Shown piece by piece: positions 17,826-26,826 of a stretch of DNA of 64,000 bases (positions are counted from its first letter, which is position 1; each line of letters opens with the position of its first letter). The notes beneath the pieces were generated by a model. It saw nothing but the letters and a program-made list of their open reading frames with translations, was not told where the DNA came from and did no database searches. The DNA comes from an uncultured Lachnospiraceae bacterium. GTDB taxonomy: Bacteria; Bacillota; Clostridia; Lachnospirales; Lachnospiraceae. The stretch lies in contig CAJTYM010000011.1 in NCBI GenBank assembly GCA_910583835.1, positions 23,485-87,484 of the forward strand. The letters are read 5' to 3'. Made by a program: the position numbers and the translations under genes.

Positions 17826-18492
17826 TTGACTAAAACATTGCAGCTATTGGTTGATAAATACAAAGACAGTTCGCAATTAATGCTGATTTTTTGCGGTTCT
17901 TCTATGTCTTATATGGAAGACTACGTGCTGGCATACAAAGCTCCTTTTTATGGCAGACGAACAGCCCAGATGAAGATATTGCCTTTTGATTTTGCGGATA
18001 CCTGCCGATATTTCAAGAATTTTTCTGCAGAGGACAAAGCCCTGGTTTATGGAATCGTTGGAGGTACGCCGCAATATCTTTTGCAGATGGATGATAAACT
18101 GAATGTGGAAGATAACATTAAGAATACTTTTTTGAATCCAACATCTTCGCTTTTTGAAGAGCCAGAGAATCTGCTGAAGCAAGAGGTACGGGAACCAGCG
18201 CTTTATAATGCTATTATTACAGCTATTGCAACTGGCTCATCCCGCATGGCGGAGATTTCAAGCAAAGTAGGCGAGAGCACCAGCGTTTGCGCCACCTATG
18301 TGAAAAATTTGATATCCTTAGGTATCATCCGAAAGGAAACGCCTTATGGGGAAAAGGAATCGCGGAAATCGCTTTACGCCATTGAAGATAATATGTTCCG
18401 TTTCTGGTATCGGTTTGTTCCTGGGAATCATTCGATGATTGCCCGCGGGGCTGCTGAACTTGTGTATAAGCGGCTGGAGCCGCAGTTGTTAA
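17826..18492 (+). pseudogene. Fragment of an archaeal-type AAA ATPase (DUF234 family)
   Basis: The translation begins in the middle of the family: FCGSSMSYMEDYVLAYKAPF and YGRRTAQMKILPF are the sensor-1 region and lid seen in prokaryotic AAA plus DUF234 proteins of about 460 residues. The Walker A and B half is absent. A helix-turn-helix linker and the start of DUF234 (FRFWYRFVPGN) follow. Homology ends near 18490, where the convergent LacI gene takes over; the remaining open frame to 18692 is antisense to that gene. Truncation at both ends marks a decayed relic. Confidence 0.7.
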
Positions 18493-19505
18493 TTTCCTAT
18501 TTTGGCACAGCTTTTGCGTTCCACCAGATGATGCGGAACGATAATCTTGGTCGGCAGCAGAGAAGGGTTCTCAATATGGTTGATAATCTGCGAGGCAGCT
18601 TCAAAGCCGAGCTGACGGGAATTGATATCAATGGAGGTCAGCGGCGGGGAGGTCAGCCTGGCTGCAATGGAATTGTTGAAAGATACAATTGACAAATCCT
18701 CAGGAATCCGCAGATTCATCTGCGATGCAGTATGTGCCAGCACCAACGCGTGAATATCATCGTTAGCAATAAAAGCCGTCGGACGTTCTTCCATGGAGAG
18801 CGTCTTTTTTAACTCCTCCGAATCCTCGTAAGGAATGTAAGGAATTTCAATATAATATTCCGGGCGGAAAGGAATATTCTGTTCCGTCAGCGCTAAAATA
18901 TATCCTGATTTGCGGTCCGCAGAGAAAATGCGGGCGCTGTCGCAGCCGAGATAGGCGATGCGCGTATGTCCCAGGGAAATCAGGTAGGAGGTGGCGTCTC
19001 TTGCCGCCTGTATGTTGTCGTTGTCAATATAAATGGTATCCTGGATATATTTGTCGGCTTTCCCGATGATGACAAACTGAATGCCTTCCCCATAGAGATA
19101 GTCGACAATCGGGTCTTGGCGGGAGGAGTAGAGAAGGATGATGCCGTCCAACCGCTCCTCTTTTGACATCTGGCGGATACATTGCAAGATTTCATCCGTG
19201 GAAGCGCCGGTGATAAAGGTGGTAAAATATTGTTTCTGGTTGCAGAATTGGCTGATGCCGCGCATTGTTTCCAGGAAGAAAGAGTTCTCGTAGGTATCTT
19301 TTTCGGAAACGGGCAGGACAATCCCGATAGTCTTTGTGTTGGGGGCAACAATCGGGGTGTTGGGTTCATAGCCAAGCTCCTGCATGGCTTTTCTTACTTT
19401 TTCTTTGGTCTGTTCACTGATGGATGGGTGGTTGGTGCAGGTACGCGATACTGTGGAGGGCGATACGCCGGCCAACTGTGCCACTTCTTTGATTGTTATG
19501 CTCAT
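18489..19505 (-). CDS. LacI-family transcriptional regulator
   Basis: A 338-residue repressor with an N-terminal LacI helix-turn-helix (IKEVAQLAGVSPSTVSRTC, residues 5-23), hinge helix and periplasmic-binding-protein-like sensor domain starting at TIGIVLP (about residue 63). It is transcribed divergently from the sugar PTS gene, so control of that gene by a sugar or sugar phosphate is likely. The 476-bp intergenic region contains an unusual phased repeat array. Length is normal and the gene looks intact, although its 3' end abuts the DUF234 relic. Confidence 0.92.
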   Translation of the reverse strand: MSITIKEVAQLAGVSPSTVSRTCTNHPSISEQTKEKVRKAMQELGYEPNTPIVAPNTKTIGIVLPVSEKDTYENSFFLETMRGISQFCNQKQYFTTFITGASTDEILQCIRQMSKEERLDGIILLYSSRQDPIVDYLYGEGIQFVIIGKADKYIQDTIYIDNDNIQAARDATSYLISLGHTRIAYLGCDSARIFSADRKSGYILALTEQNIPFRPEYYIEIPYIPYEDSEELKKTLSMEERPTAFIANDDIHALVLAHTASQMNLRIPEDLSIVSFNNSIAARLTSPPLTSIDINSRQLGFEAASQIINHIENPSLLPTKIIVPHHLVERKSCAKIGN

Positions 19506-19635
19506 AATATGTTCCTTATCCTCAAATCAGATATTTTACGCACAAAAAATGCTTTCTGTGCGCAATATGTTTCATACTTAGTATAAGAAATGTTGCGGCA
19601 AAAGTCAATGTAATGAAGAGTTGAGATTTCTCTAT

Positions 19636-19684
19636 TTTGTGCAAGATGTCTGTGCTGCCCAAGGCAGCAAGACCTTTTGGTACG
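19636..19684 (-). repeat. Dispersed hairpin repeat, copy A
   Basis: On the minus strand this reads approximately AAAGGTCTTGCTGCC, a short loop, GGCAGCACAGACATC and TTGCACAAAA. It matches copies at 35365-35410 and 44352-44397. The GCTGCC/GGCAGC arms form the hairpin. It lies in the LacI-PTS intergenic region. Confidence 0.7.
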
Positions 19685-19749
19685 AAAACAATCAGGCAAT
19701 TATAGAAATTGGGAAACTAAAAATCTAGAAACAAAAATTTACAAATTGT

Positions 19750-19920
19750 GCAAAACAGTGCAAAAGATAGCGCAATATAACGCAAATTATCAATGCAAAT
19801 TGTGCAAAACATAGAAAGTAACATGCGAAAGAAAAGAAGTATTGATAAAAATGTGAAAACGCGATATATTTGATATATAAAGAAAAACGGAGTGCAATAC
19901 AAATGCAAATAATCATGCAA
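19750..19920 (+). repeat. Phased GCAA direct-repeat array upstream of the PTS gene
   Basis: GCAA occurs at 19750, 19760, 19772, 19782, 19795 and 19804, then at 19894, 19905 and 19917, all on the same strand and mostly inside TGCAAA-like words. Mean spacing in the first group is 10.8 bp, close to a helical turn. The groups flank the promoter at 19842-19870. CAAATTGTGCAAAACA occurs twice. It may be a multi-site regulator platform or curved DNA. Confidence 0.5.
19842..19870 (+). promoter_or_regulatory. Promoter of the sugar PTS operon
   Basis: TTGATA (19842-19847) and TATATT (19865-19870) are separated by 17 bp, about 110 bp upstream of the PTS start. It lies between the two groups of GCAA repeats, so factors bound there would flank RNA polymerase. 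Confidence 0.55.
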
Positions 19921-19981
19921 AGAAATATAAAAATTGCATGAAAATATAAATTATTACAAAAAAGGACAGGAGGAAGGAAAA

Positions 19982-22228
19982 ATGGGAGAAATTAAGATTT
20001 TATCTCCGCTGAATGGCAAGGCAATCCCGATAGAACAAGTTCCGGATGACGTCTTTGCCGAGAAGATTATGGGAGATGGAGTGGCAGTTATGCCCACAGA
20101 TGGCGCAATCTACAGTCCGGTGGATGGAACCGTCGCCACGGTAGCTGAGACCCTTCATGCGTATGGGTTTGAGTCGGAGGACGGCGTGGAAATGCTGGTG
20201 CATTTTGGTCTGGAGACAGTAGCTCTTGGGGGAAAAGGTTTTACCTCGCATGTACAGGAGGGTGATAAGGTAAAAGCTGGACAATTAGTTGCCGAAGCGG
20301 ACATGGAATTTTTGAAAGCCCAGGGAATCAATACGGTAACGCCGGTGGTAATCTGCGATGGCGCAGATGATGAGGAACTGGAATTTACCTATGGCGAAGT
20401 GAAAGCAGGGGATGTGCTTGTAAAGAGTGGCGCGGCTGCTTCGGCGGGTGAACAGACATCGAATGCGGAGGACAGAAAAGAGCAAAAAACGACAGAAAGC
20501 AGTCAAGGCAAAGAGGGGAATAAACAGACAGAAAGCGTCAAAGATAAGGATGAGCATAAACAGGCGGCAGAGGAAACGCCCAAGAAGAAAAAGAAGCTTG
20601 CAATCAATTTTGACTTTTTGCAGAAATTAGGGAAAGTGTTGATGACCGTGATTGCCGTGATGCCAGCGGCCGGTTTGATGATCAGTATTGGAAATCTGAT
20701 TGTCATTGCCGGAGGAGATGCCGAAATCGTGCATACTGTGGGCAATACGATTGCAGAGATTGGCTGGGCAATCATCAATAACCTGCATATTCTGTTTGCA
20801 GCGGCTATTGGCGGTTCCTGGGCAAAGGAGCGGGCTGGCGGTGCATTTGCAGCAGTCATTTCCTTTGTGCTGATTAATAAAGTTACGGGCGTTGTATTTG
20901 GCGTGACAGCAGATATGCTGAATTCTGCGGACGCCGTCACGTATACCTTGTTTGGACAGGAGATTCCGGTGGCAGATTATTTTGTTAACGTGCTCAATGC
21001 GCCTGCTTTGAATATGGGTGTGTTTGTAGGTATCATTGCCGGGTTTGTAGGGGCAATCGCCTATAATAAGTATTATAATTTCCGTAAGCTTCCCGATGCG
21101 CTATCGTTCTTTAACGGCAAACGTTTCGTGCCGTTGGTGGTTATATTTTACTCTACGGTCACAGCGTTGGTGCTGAGCGTAATCTGGCCGGTTGTGCAGA
21201 CCGGAATTAACAACTTTGGTATCTGGATTGCCAATTCTTCCGATACCTCGCCGGTTTTGGCGCCGTTTATCTATGGAACGCTGGAGCGTCTGCTGCTTCC
21301 GTTTGGACTGCATCATATGCTGACGATTCCCATGAATTATACGTCTTTTGGCGGTACTTATACCGTGCTTACCGGGGCAAATGCGGGTACGCAGGTATTT
21401 GGGCAGGACCCCTTGTGGCTGGCTTGGGTCACAGATTTGATTAACTTCAAAGACGCCGGGGATATGGCGGCTTACAATGAACTTCTCACAACCGTGACAC
21501 CGGCGCGTTTTAAGGTTGGGCAGATGATAGGGGCTACCGGTCTTTTGATGGGATTTGCGCTGGCAATGTACCGCCGCGTGGAGCCAGAGAGAAAGAAGCA
21601 GTATAAATCCGTATTTATCTCTATTGTGGCAGCCGTATTCCTGACAGGCGTTACGGAGCCGTTGGAGTTCATGTTCATGTTTGCGGCATTGCCGTTATAC
21701 ATTATTTATGCTATTTTGCAAGGGCTGGCGTTTGCTTTGGCTGGCGTTTTCGACCTCCGTCTCCATTCCTTTGGAAATCTGGAATTTATCACGCGGATTC
21801 CCATGTCGTTGAAAGCGGGGCTTGGCGGAGATATCATAAACTTTATTATCAGCGTAGTGGTATTTTTTGCGATTGGGTATGTGGTCGCGTATTTTATGAT
21901 TGGCAAGTTTAAGTATGCCACACCGGGACGTTTGGGCAATTACCTTGATGAGGAGGAAACTGGTGAGGGCGGTGCGAAACCTTCCGCAGGCGGAAGCGAA
22001 CAGGCAGAGCAGATTATTGCCCTGCTCGGCGGAAGGGAAAATATTACGCTGGTAGACGCCTGTATGACGCGGCTGCGCGTGACGGTCAAAGATGTAAACA
22101 AGGTAGCGGAGCTTCCAGAGTGGAAAGCACAGGGAGCTATGGGGCTGATAAAGAAAGATAACGGTATCCAGGCGGTGTATGGGCCGAAAGCGGATGTTTT
22201 GAAATCAGATATTAACGATATTTTATAG
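19982..22228 (+). CDS. Glucose/maltose-family PTS permease, IIA-IIC-IIB
   Basis: A sugar-specific Enzyme II that imports and phosphorylates its sugar. Residues 1-140 are a Crr-like IIA domain with His74 in MLVHFGLETV. Residues 150-205 form a charged, low-complexity linker rich in Lys, Glu, Gln and Thr. The membrane IIC domain spans about 205-645. The IIB domain (about 673-748) has the phosphorylated cysteine near residue 694 in DACMTRLR. Total length is 748 residues from the ATG at 19982, preceded by AGGAGG; an upstream in-frame start lacks a ribosome site. Similarity to the PtsG/MalX class plus malQ nearby suggests glucose, maltose or a related glucoside. Confidence 0.9.
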   Translation: MGEIKILSPLNGKAIPIEQVPDDVFAEKIMGDGVAVMPTDGAIYSPVDGTVATVAETLHAYGFESEDGVEMLVHFGLETVALGGKGFTSHVQEGDKVKAGQLVAEADMEFLKAQGINTVTPVVICDGADDEELEFTYGEVKAGDVLVKSGAAASAGEQTSNAEDRKEQKTTESSQGKEGNKQTESVKDKDEHKQAAEETPKKKKKLAINFDFLQKLGKVLMTVIAVMPAAGLMISIGNLIVIAGGDAEIVHTVGNTIAEIGWAIINNLHILFAAAIGGSWAKERAGGAFAAVISFVLINKVTGVVFGVTADMLNSADAVTYTLFGQEIPVADYFVNVLNAPALNMGVFVGIIAGFVGAIAYNKYYNFRKLPDALSFFNGKRFVPLVVIFYSTVTALVLSVIWPVVQTGINNFGIWIANSSDTSPVLAPFIYGTLERLLLPFGLHHMLTIPMNYTSFGGTYTVLTGANAGTQVFGQDPLWLAWVTDLINFKDAGDMAAYNELLTTVTPARFKVGQMIGATGLLMGFALAMYRRVEPERKKQYKSVFISIVAAVFLTGVTEPLEFMFMFAALPLYIIYAILQGLAFALAGVFDLRLHSFGNLEFITRIPMSLKAGLGGDIINFIISVVVFFAIGYVVAYFMIGKFKYATPGRLGNYLDEEETGEGGAKPSAGGSEQAEQIIALLGGRENITLVDACMTRLRVTVKDVNKVAELPEWKAQGAMGLIKKDNGIQAVYGPKADVLKSDINDIL

Positions 22229-22265
22229 TGACAGTTCAGCCAGCCGCAATGAAGAGGAAAATAAT

Positions 22266-23114
22266 ATGAAAATCATGACATTAAATGCGCACAGCCATGG
22301 TGTGGATATGCCGATAAGCGTATTCCATAAAAATCTTGATAATTTGGCAGATTGTATTGTGCAGCAGCAGATTGATGTGGTTGCCTTGCAGGAGGTATGC
22401 CAGACACAGGGCGCAAAGATTGTTAAGGAAGAAGAAATTCATGGCTTTGTAACGGTAGGTAAGGGGACGGTTATCCGGCAGGATAATTATGTGTGGCAGC
22501 TTATGCATAGGCTGGAGCAAAAGGGTTGCCGGTATAGCTGGACCTGGGTCGGCATAAAAACAGGATATGGGATATTTGATGAGGGGCTTGCTGTAATCAG
22601 CAGGTTCCCCATCGAACATGCGGAAACGTATTATCTTTCCCATTCCCAGGATTACCAGAACTGGAAGACGAGAAAAGCAATTGCGGCAGATATCCGTATC
22701 GGAATGCAGAAGATTTGTGTTGTTTGTACTCATCTGGGCTGGTGGGAGGATGAGGAAGAACCATTTGCCGGGCAGATGGACCAGCTGCAAAAAGCGTTGT
22801 CTGCCAAAGAAGGAAACATTTTTCTGATGGGTGATTTTAACAGTCCGGCAAATGAGAGGAATACAGGATATGATTATGTGAAAAGCTATGGATGGCTGGA
22901 CACCTGGCTGCTTGCCGGACATGGCGGACATGAGGTTACGGTTCCGGGAAAGATTGATGGCTGGAGCGAGGAAGCGGAACAGGGATTGTGCATTGATTAT
23001 ATCTGGTCCAATTATCCAGTAAATGTTGCAGCTTCCCGAATCGTATTTTCCGGGAAAGAGGAGCCGGTGATTTCGGACCATTTTGGAATTTTAGCAGAAA
23101 TCTGTGAAAAATGA
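22266..23114 (+). CDS. Endonuclease/exonuclease/phosphatase family hydrolase
   Basis: A 282-residue Mg-dependent hydrolase of the EEP superfamily: VVALQEV (metal-binding Glu), GDFNSPAN (Asp and Asn), and the C-terminal SDHFGI (catalytic Asp-His). No signal peptide is visible, so it acts inside the cell. It lies 37 bp after the PTS gene and 17 bp before malQ, within a carbohydrate operon. A sugar-phosphate or phosphodiester substrate could be inferred from that context, but members cleave many substrates, including nucleic acids and phospholipids, so the substrate is unknown. Confidence 0.85.
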   Translation: MKIMTLNAHSHGVDMPISVFHKNLDNLADCIVQQQIDVVALQEVCQTQGAKIVKEEEIHGFVTVGKGTVIRQDNYVWQLMHRLEQKGCRYSWTWVGIKTGYGIFDEGLAVISRFPIEHAETYYLSHSQDYQNWKTRKAIAADIRIGMQKICVVCTHLGWWEDEEEPFAGQMDQLQKALSAKEGNIFLMGDFNSPANERNTGYDYVKSYGWLDTWLLAGHGGHEVTVPGKIDGWSEEAEQGLCIDYIWSNYPVNVAASRIVFSGKEEPVISDHFGILAEICEK

Positions 23115-23131
23115 GGAAGCGAGGAAGAAGA

Positions 23132-24652
23132 ATGAGAAAAAGCGGGATTTTACTTCCGATTAGCAGCCTGCCGTCTGCGTATGGGATTGGCTGCTTTTCC
23201 AAAGAGGCATACGAGTGGGTGGATTTTCTGAAAAAGACCGGGCAGAGCTGTTGGCAGATTCTTCCGCTGGGCCCGATTGGATATGGGGATTCCCCATACC
23301 AGTCTTTTTCATCCTTTGCCGGCAACCCTTACTATATCAGCCTGCAGAAGCTGGTATCTTATGGATGGCTGACAGAGGAGGAATGTGAAGAGGCAGAATG
23401 GGGGGAAGAGGAACGGTATGTGGATTACGGTCTGTTGTATGAGAACAGATTTGCCATGTTGCGGAAAGCCTTTGGGAGAAGCGGGATTGAGGAAAATGCG
23501 CAGTTCCTGAAATTTCGGGAAGAAGAGAAAGAGTGGCTGAACGATTATGCATTGTTTATGGCATTGAAGGAAGAAAATGACGGAAAGCCTTGGACTTTGT
23601 GGGAAGAAGATGTAAAATACAGGAAAGAAGAGGCTTTAAGGGAAAAGGAAAAAGAACTTGCGCAGGAGATTTGCTATCATAAATTTCTGCAGTTTGAGTT
23701 CTATCGTCAATGGCTGCAATTAAAGAGTTATGCGAACAGCCAGGGTGTGGAAATCATTGGCGATATTCCAATCTATGTGTCTATGGACAGCGCCGATGCC
23801 TGGGCGGGCAAAGAGTTATTCCAATTTGATGAACATGCCAAGCCCAAAGCGGTTGCCGGCTGCCCGCCGGACGGTTTCTCAGCCGTGGGGCAGCTGTGGG
23901 GGAACCCGCTGTATGATTGGGATTACCATCGCGCCAGCGGATTTGCCTGGTGGATGCGGCGGCTTCAGTTTTGCTTTCGCATGTATGACGTGGTACGGAT
24001 AGACCATTTCCGTGGATTCGATGAGTATTATGCGATTCCCTATGGCGCAGCAGACGCCAGGGAAGGAAAATGGCAAAAAGGACCGGGGATTGCCTTGTTT
24101 GAGAAAGTGCAGCAGGTGTTTGGCAAGCGGGAAATCATTGCCGAGGATTTGGGCTATGTGACGGATTCCGTGCGTAAGCTGGTGGCGGACAGCGGCTACC
24201 CAGGCATGAAAGTGCTGGAATTTGCCTTTGATTCCAGGGATTCAGGAAATGCCAATGATTATCTGCCGTATAATTATGACAGAAACAGCGTGGTTTACAC
24301 TGGGACGCATGACAACGAGACGATTAGCGGATGGTTCTGTGAAGGGCTCAAAGAGGAAGAACGGCAGGGGGTAAGGGAATATCTTTGTGATTTTAAGAGC
24401 AAGGATGAGGAGATGTATTATCCTCTGGTATGCGCGGCGATGGCAAGCGTGTCTAAGCTGTGTGTGATACCGCTGCAGGATTGGCTGGGCTATGACAACC
24501 GCGCGAGGATGAACGTGCCCTCCACCACAGGGGAGAACTGGCGTTGGCGGGTAAAGAAGGAAGAACTGACCGAAGAATTGGCAGAGAAAATTCATGCGGC
24601 AGTAAAACGGTATGGCAGAGAGCATAGGCAGCCTGGCGCAGTCGCCGGGTGA
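23132..24652 (+). CDS. malQ: 4-alpha-glucanotransferase (amylomaltase)
   Basis: A GH77 disproportionating enzyme that transfers alpha-1,4-glucan segments between maltodextrins and releases glucose. The 506-residue protein has family motifs RKSGILLPISSLP at the start, SMDSADAW, RIDHFRGF with the nucleophile Asp, AEDLGYVTDSVR with the acid Glu, and THDNETISGW. The ATG at 23132 follows GAGGAAGAAG and lies 17 bp after the previous stop; an in-frame ATG at 23111 would overlap that gene. Placement after a glucose/maltose-type PTS suggests maltodextrin use. Confidence 0.95.
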   Translation: MRKSGILLPISSLPSAYGIGCFSKEAYEWVDFLKKTGQSCWQILPLGPIGYGDSPYQSFSSFAGNPYYISLQKLVSYGWLTEEECEEAEWGEEERYVDYGLLYENRFAMLRKAFGRSGIEENAQFLKFREEEKEWLNDYALFMALKEENDGKPWTLWEEDVKYRKEEALREKEKELAQEICYHKFLQFEFYRQWLQLKSYANSQGVEIIGDIPIYVSMDSADAWAGKELFQFDEHAKPKAVAGCPPDGFSAVGQLWGNPLYDWDYHRASGFAWWMRRLQFCFRMYDVVRIDHFRGFDEYYAIPYGAADAREGKWQKGPGIALFEKVQQVFGKREIIAEDLGYVTDSVRKLVADSGYPGMKVLEFAFDSRDSGNANDYLPYNYDRNSVVYTGTHDNETISGWFCEGLKEEERQGVREYLCDFKSKDEEMYYPLVCAAMASVSKLCVIPLQDWLGYDNRARMNVPSTTGENWRWRVKKEELTEELAEKIHAAVKRYGREHRQPGAVAG

Positions 24653-24707
24653 CAGATATCTCATTGTAGTTGTTTTGGGGAAAGGATAAGCAGCGGAGGT
24701 GCAGGTT

Positions 24708-26327
24708 ATGGTAAAATTTTATGGAAAACCAGTGTATAAGGGCATCGCAGTCGGTTCGGTGGTGGTGCTGAAAAAGGAAGACCAGAAAGTAAAACGCAGG
24801 AAAGTGGACAGTCCGCAAGAAGAAGTGGCAAAAGTCGAGAGGGGAGTGAAAACTGCCCAGGAGCAGCTGCAGGCTTTGTATGAAAAGGCAGTGGTTGAGG
24901 TGGGCGAGGCCAGTGCGGCAATTTTTGAAGTACACCAGATGATGCTGGAAGATGAGGATTATCTGGATGCTATTTACAATATGATTCGTGCGGAACAGGT
25001 AAATGCAGAGTATGCCGTGGCGGTGACCGGAGATAATTTCTCGGAGATGTTTGCCGGGATGGACGATGATTATATGAAAGCCCGGGCGGCGGACGTCAAA
25101 GATATATCCAACCGTCTCGTACAGTGTGTCAGCGGCAATCAGGATGCCGGGCTCAACTTCAAAGAGCCGTCCATTATCGTGGCAGATGATTTGAGCCCCA
25201 GTGAGACAGTACAGATGGATAAGAAGAAGATTCTGGCATTTGTCACGGTCCATGGTTCCGCCAATTCCCATACGTCCATATTGGCGCGGATGATGAATAT
25301 TCCGGCATTGATTGGCGTACCGCTGGATTTGGATAAGATTCAGTCAGGGATGAAAGCTGTCGTGGACGGCGTACAGGGAGAGGTTGTCTTTGAGCCGAAT
25401 GAGTTTGTCTGTGAAGAGGCCGAGCGCAAGATTAAAAAGGAACAGGAAAAGCTACAGCTTTTGCAGGAACTGAAAGGGAAAGAGAATGTGACACTGAGCG
25501 GCAGGAAAGTCAATGTCTTTGCCAATATCGGCGGTATCGGGGACGTCGGCTATGCCCTGGAAAACGATGCGGGCGGCGTAGGGCTTTTCCGCAGCGAATT
25601 CCTCTATCTCGGCAGAGACGATTTCCCGACCGAGGAAGAGCAGTTTCAGGCGTACCGGCAGGTTTTGCAGACCATGGGCGAGAAAAAGGTCATCATCCGT
25701 ACGCTTGATATCGGGGCGGATAAACAGGTGGATTATTTTAACCTGGGCAAGGAGGATAATCCTGCCTTGGGTTACCGCGCCATCCGCATCTGCCTCAAAC
25801 AGCCGGACATCTTTAAGACGCAGCTTCGCGCATTGTTCCGTGCCAGCGTATATGGAAACCTTTCTATTATGTATCCGATGATAATCTCCGCAGAAGAAGT
25901 GGAAAAGATTTATGCGATTGTCGAGGAAGTCAAGGAGGAGTTAAGGAAAGAACAGATTGCATTTAAGGACCCGGAACAGGGCATTATGATTGAGACCCCG
26001 GCGGCGGTGATGATTAGCGATAAATTGGCGCAGATGGTAGACTTTTTCAGTGTGGGCACTAATGACCTGACACAGTATACGCTTGCCATTGACAGGCAGA
26101 ACGAAAAGTTGGATGATTTCTACAATCCGCACCATGAAGCAATCCTGGCAATGATACAGATGATAACCGACAACGCCCACAAGTATGGGAAATGGGCAGG
26201 AATTTGCGGCGAATTAGGAGCAGACCTGGAACTTACGGAAACATTTGTTAAAATGGGTATTGACGAATTGTCCGTCTCTCCGTCTATGGTACTGCCGTTG
26301 CGCAAACGAATCCGGGAAATTTCTTAG
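24708..26327 (+). CDS. ptsI: PTS Enzyme I (PEP-protein phosphotransferase)
   Basis: The general PTS Enzyme I, which takes phosphate from PEP and passes it to HPr. It has 539 residues. His188 in GSANSHTSILAR is the phosphorylated histidine; PEP-binding motifs FRSEFLYL, GTNDLTQYTLA and Cys500 in WAGICGELG are present. The ATG at 24708 follows CGGAGG at good spacing; a GTG nine bases upstream is less likely. HPr follows after 109 bp. Location inside a sugar-specific operon, rather than with ptsH alone, suggests sugar-linked expression. Confidence 0.95.
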   Translation: MVKFYGKPVYKGIAVGSVVVLKKEDQKVKRRKVDSPQEEVAKVERGVKTAQEQLQALYEKAVVEVGEASAAIFEVHQMMLEDEDYLDAIYNMIRAEQVNAEYAVAVTGDNFSEMFAGMDDDYMKARAADVKDISNRLVQCVSGNQDAGLNFKEPSIIVADDLSPSETVQMDKKKILAFVTVHGSANSHTSILARMMNIPALIGVPLDLDKIQSGMKAVVDGVQGEVVFEPNEFVCEEAERKIKKEQEKLQLLQELKGKENVTLSGRKVNVFANIGGIGDVGYALENDAGGVGLFRSEFLYLGRDDFPTEEEQFQAYRQVLQTMGEKKVIIRTLDIGADKQVDYFNLGKEDNPALGYRAIRICLKQPDIFKTQLRALFRASVYGNLSIMYPMIISAEEVEKIYAIVEEVKEELRKEQIAFKDPEQGIMIETPAAVMISDKLAQMVDFFSVGTNDLTQYTLAIDRQNEKLDDFYNPHHEAILAMIQMITDNAHKYGKWAGICGELGADLELTETFVKMGIDELSVSPSMVLPLRKRIREIS

Positions 26328-26436
26328 AGCGTGTTTGAAAGTTGCTTTCTGTTGGGGATGTTATGTAAATATTCCACAGGGCAAATACCCTGTGGATAAA
26401 GATAAAAATATTTTAAATTTTAAGGAGGAATAAGAA

Positions 26437-26694
26437 ATGCAGAAATTTGATTATGTGATTAAGGATGAAGTGGGAATCCACGCAAGGCCGGCAGGGCTTC
26501 TGGTGAAAGAAGCCAAAAAATACCAGAGTGAAGTGCGCATTGTAAAGGATGGCAAATCTGCTGTTGCCACGAAATTGATGGCAGTCATGGGGCTTGGCGT
26601 AAAATGTGGGGACACGGTAGTTGTGGAAGTGGAAGGCGCAGATGAGGATGCTGCCTGTGAAGGAATCAAGGCTTTCTTTGAGAGTAATTTCTAA
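26437..26694 (+). CDS. ptsH: HPr family phosphocarrier, Lys at the Ser46 position
   Basis: An 85-residue HPr with the active-site His15 in GIHARPAG and the usual beta-alpha-beta pattern. Aligned by eye with Bacillus HPr (GKTVNLKSIMGVM), the regulatory residue 46 is Lys, next to Thr45 (VATKLMAVM), instead of Ser. Phosphorylation by HPr kinase at Ser46, the basis of catabolite repression in many Gram-positives, is therefore not expected, although Thr45 might substitute. I recall similar KLMA-type HPrs in other Lachnospiraceae. The ATG follows AAGGAGG. It supplies phosphate to the PTS permease encoded upstream. Confidence 0.93.
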   Translation: MQKFDYVIKDEVGIHARPAGLLVKEAKKYQSEVRIVKDGKSAVATKLMAVMGLGVKCGDTVVVEVEGADEDAACEGIKAFFESNF

Positions 26695-26719
26695 TTGTTT
26701 GTGAATAAAATCAGCATTG

Positions 26720-26779
26720 GCGGACATCTTAAATAAATATGACATTGTGAAATAAATTATTCTAGAATAAGATGTCCGC
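26720..26779 (+). promoter_or_regulatory. Inverted repeat containing the ldh promoter
   Basis: GCGGACATCTTA (26720-26731) and TAAGATGTCCGC (26768-26779) are perfect 12-bp inverted arms around 36 bp. Within them lies TTGTGA (26745-26750), 17 bp, then TAAGAT (26768-26773), a good promoter for ldh. The spacer begins TTGTGAAATAAATT, resembling half of a Rex redox-repressor site (TTGTGAA and TTCACAA halves); the second half is poor. Confidence 0.5.
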
Positions 26780-26826
26780 AGCGGTTACAGCTTTGTATCG
26801 GCGTGGCGGGCGGGAAAGAGGTAAGA

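Noticed and set aside
17675..17863. 62-aa minus-strand frame with a helical end (SELIEICEKLRQEL)
   Set aside because: It faintly recalls Spo0E-like peptides, but the motif order is wrong, it has no ribosome site and it overlaps the DUF234 relic.
24453..25271. Long minus-strand frame across malQ and ptsI
   Set aside because: It is antisense to two clear genes, rich in His, Leu and Cys, and has no family signal.
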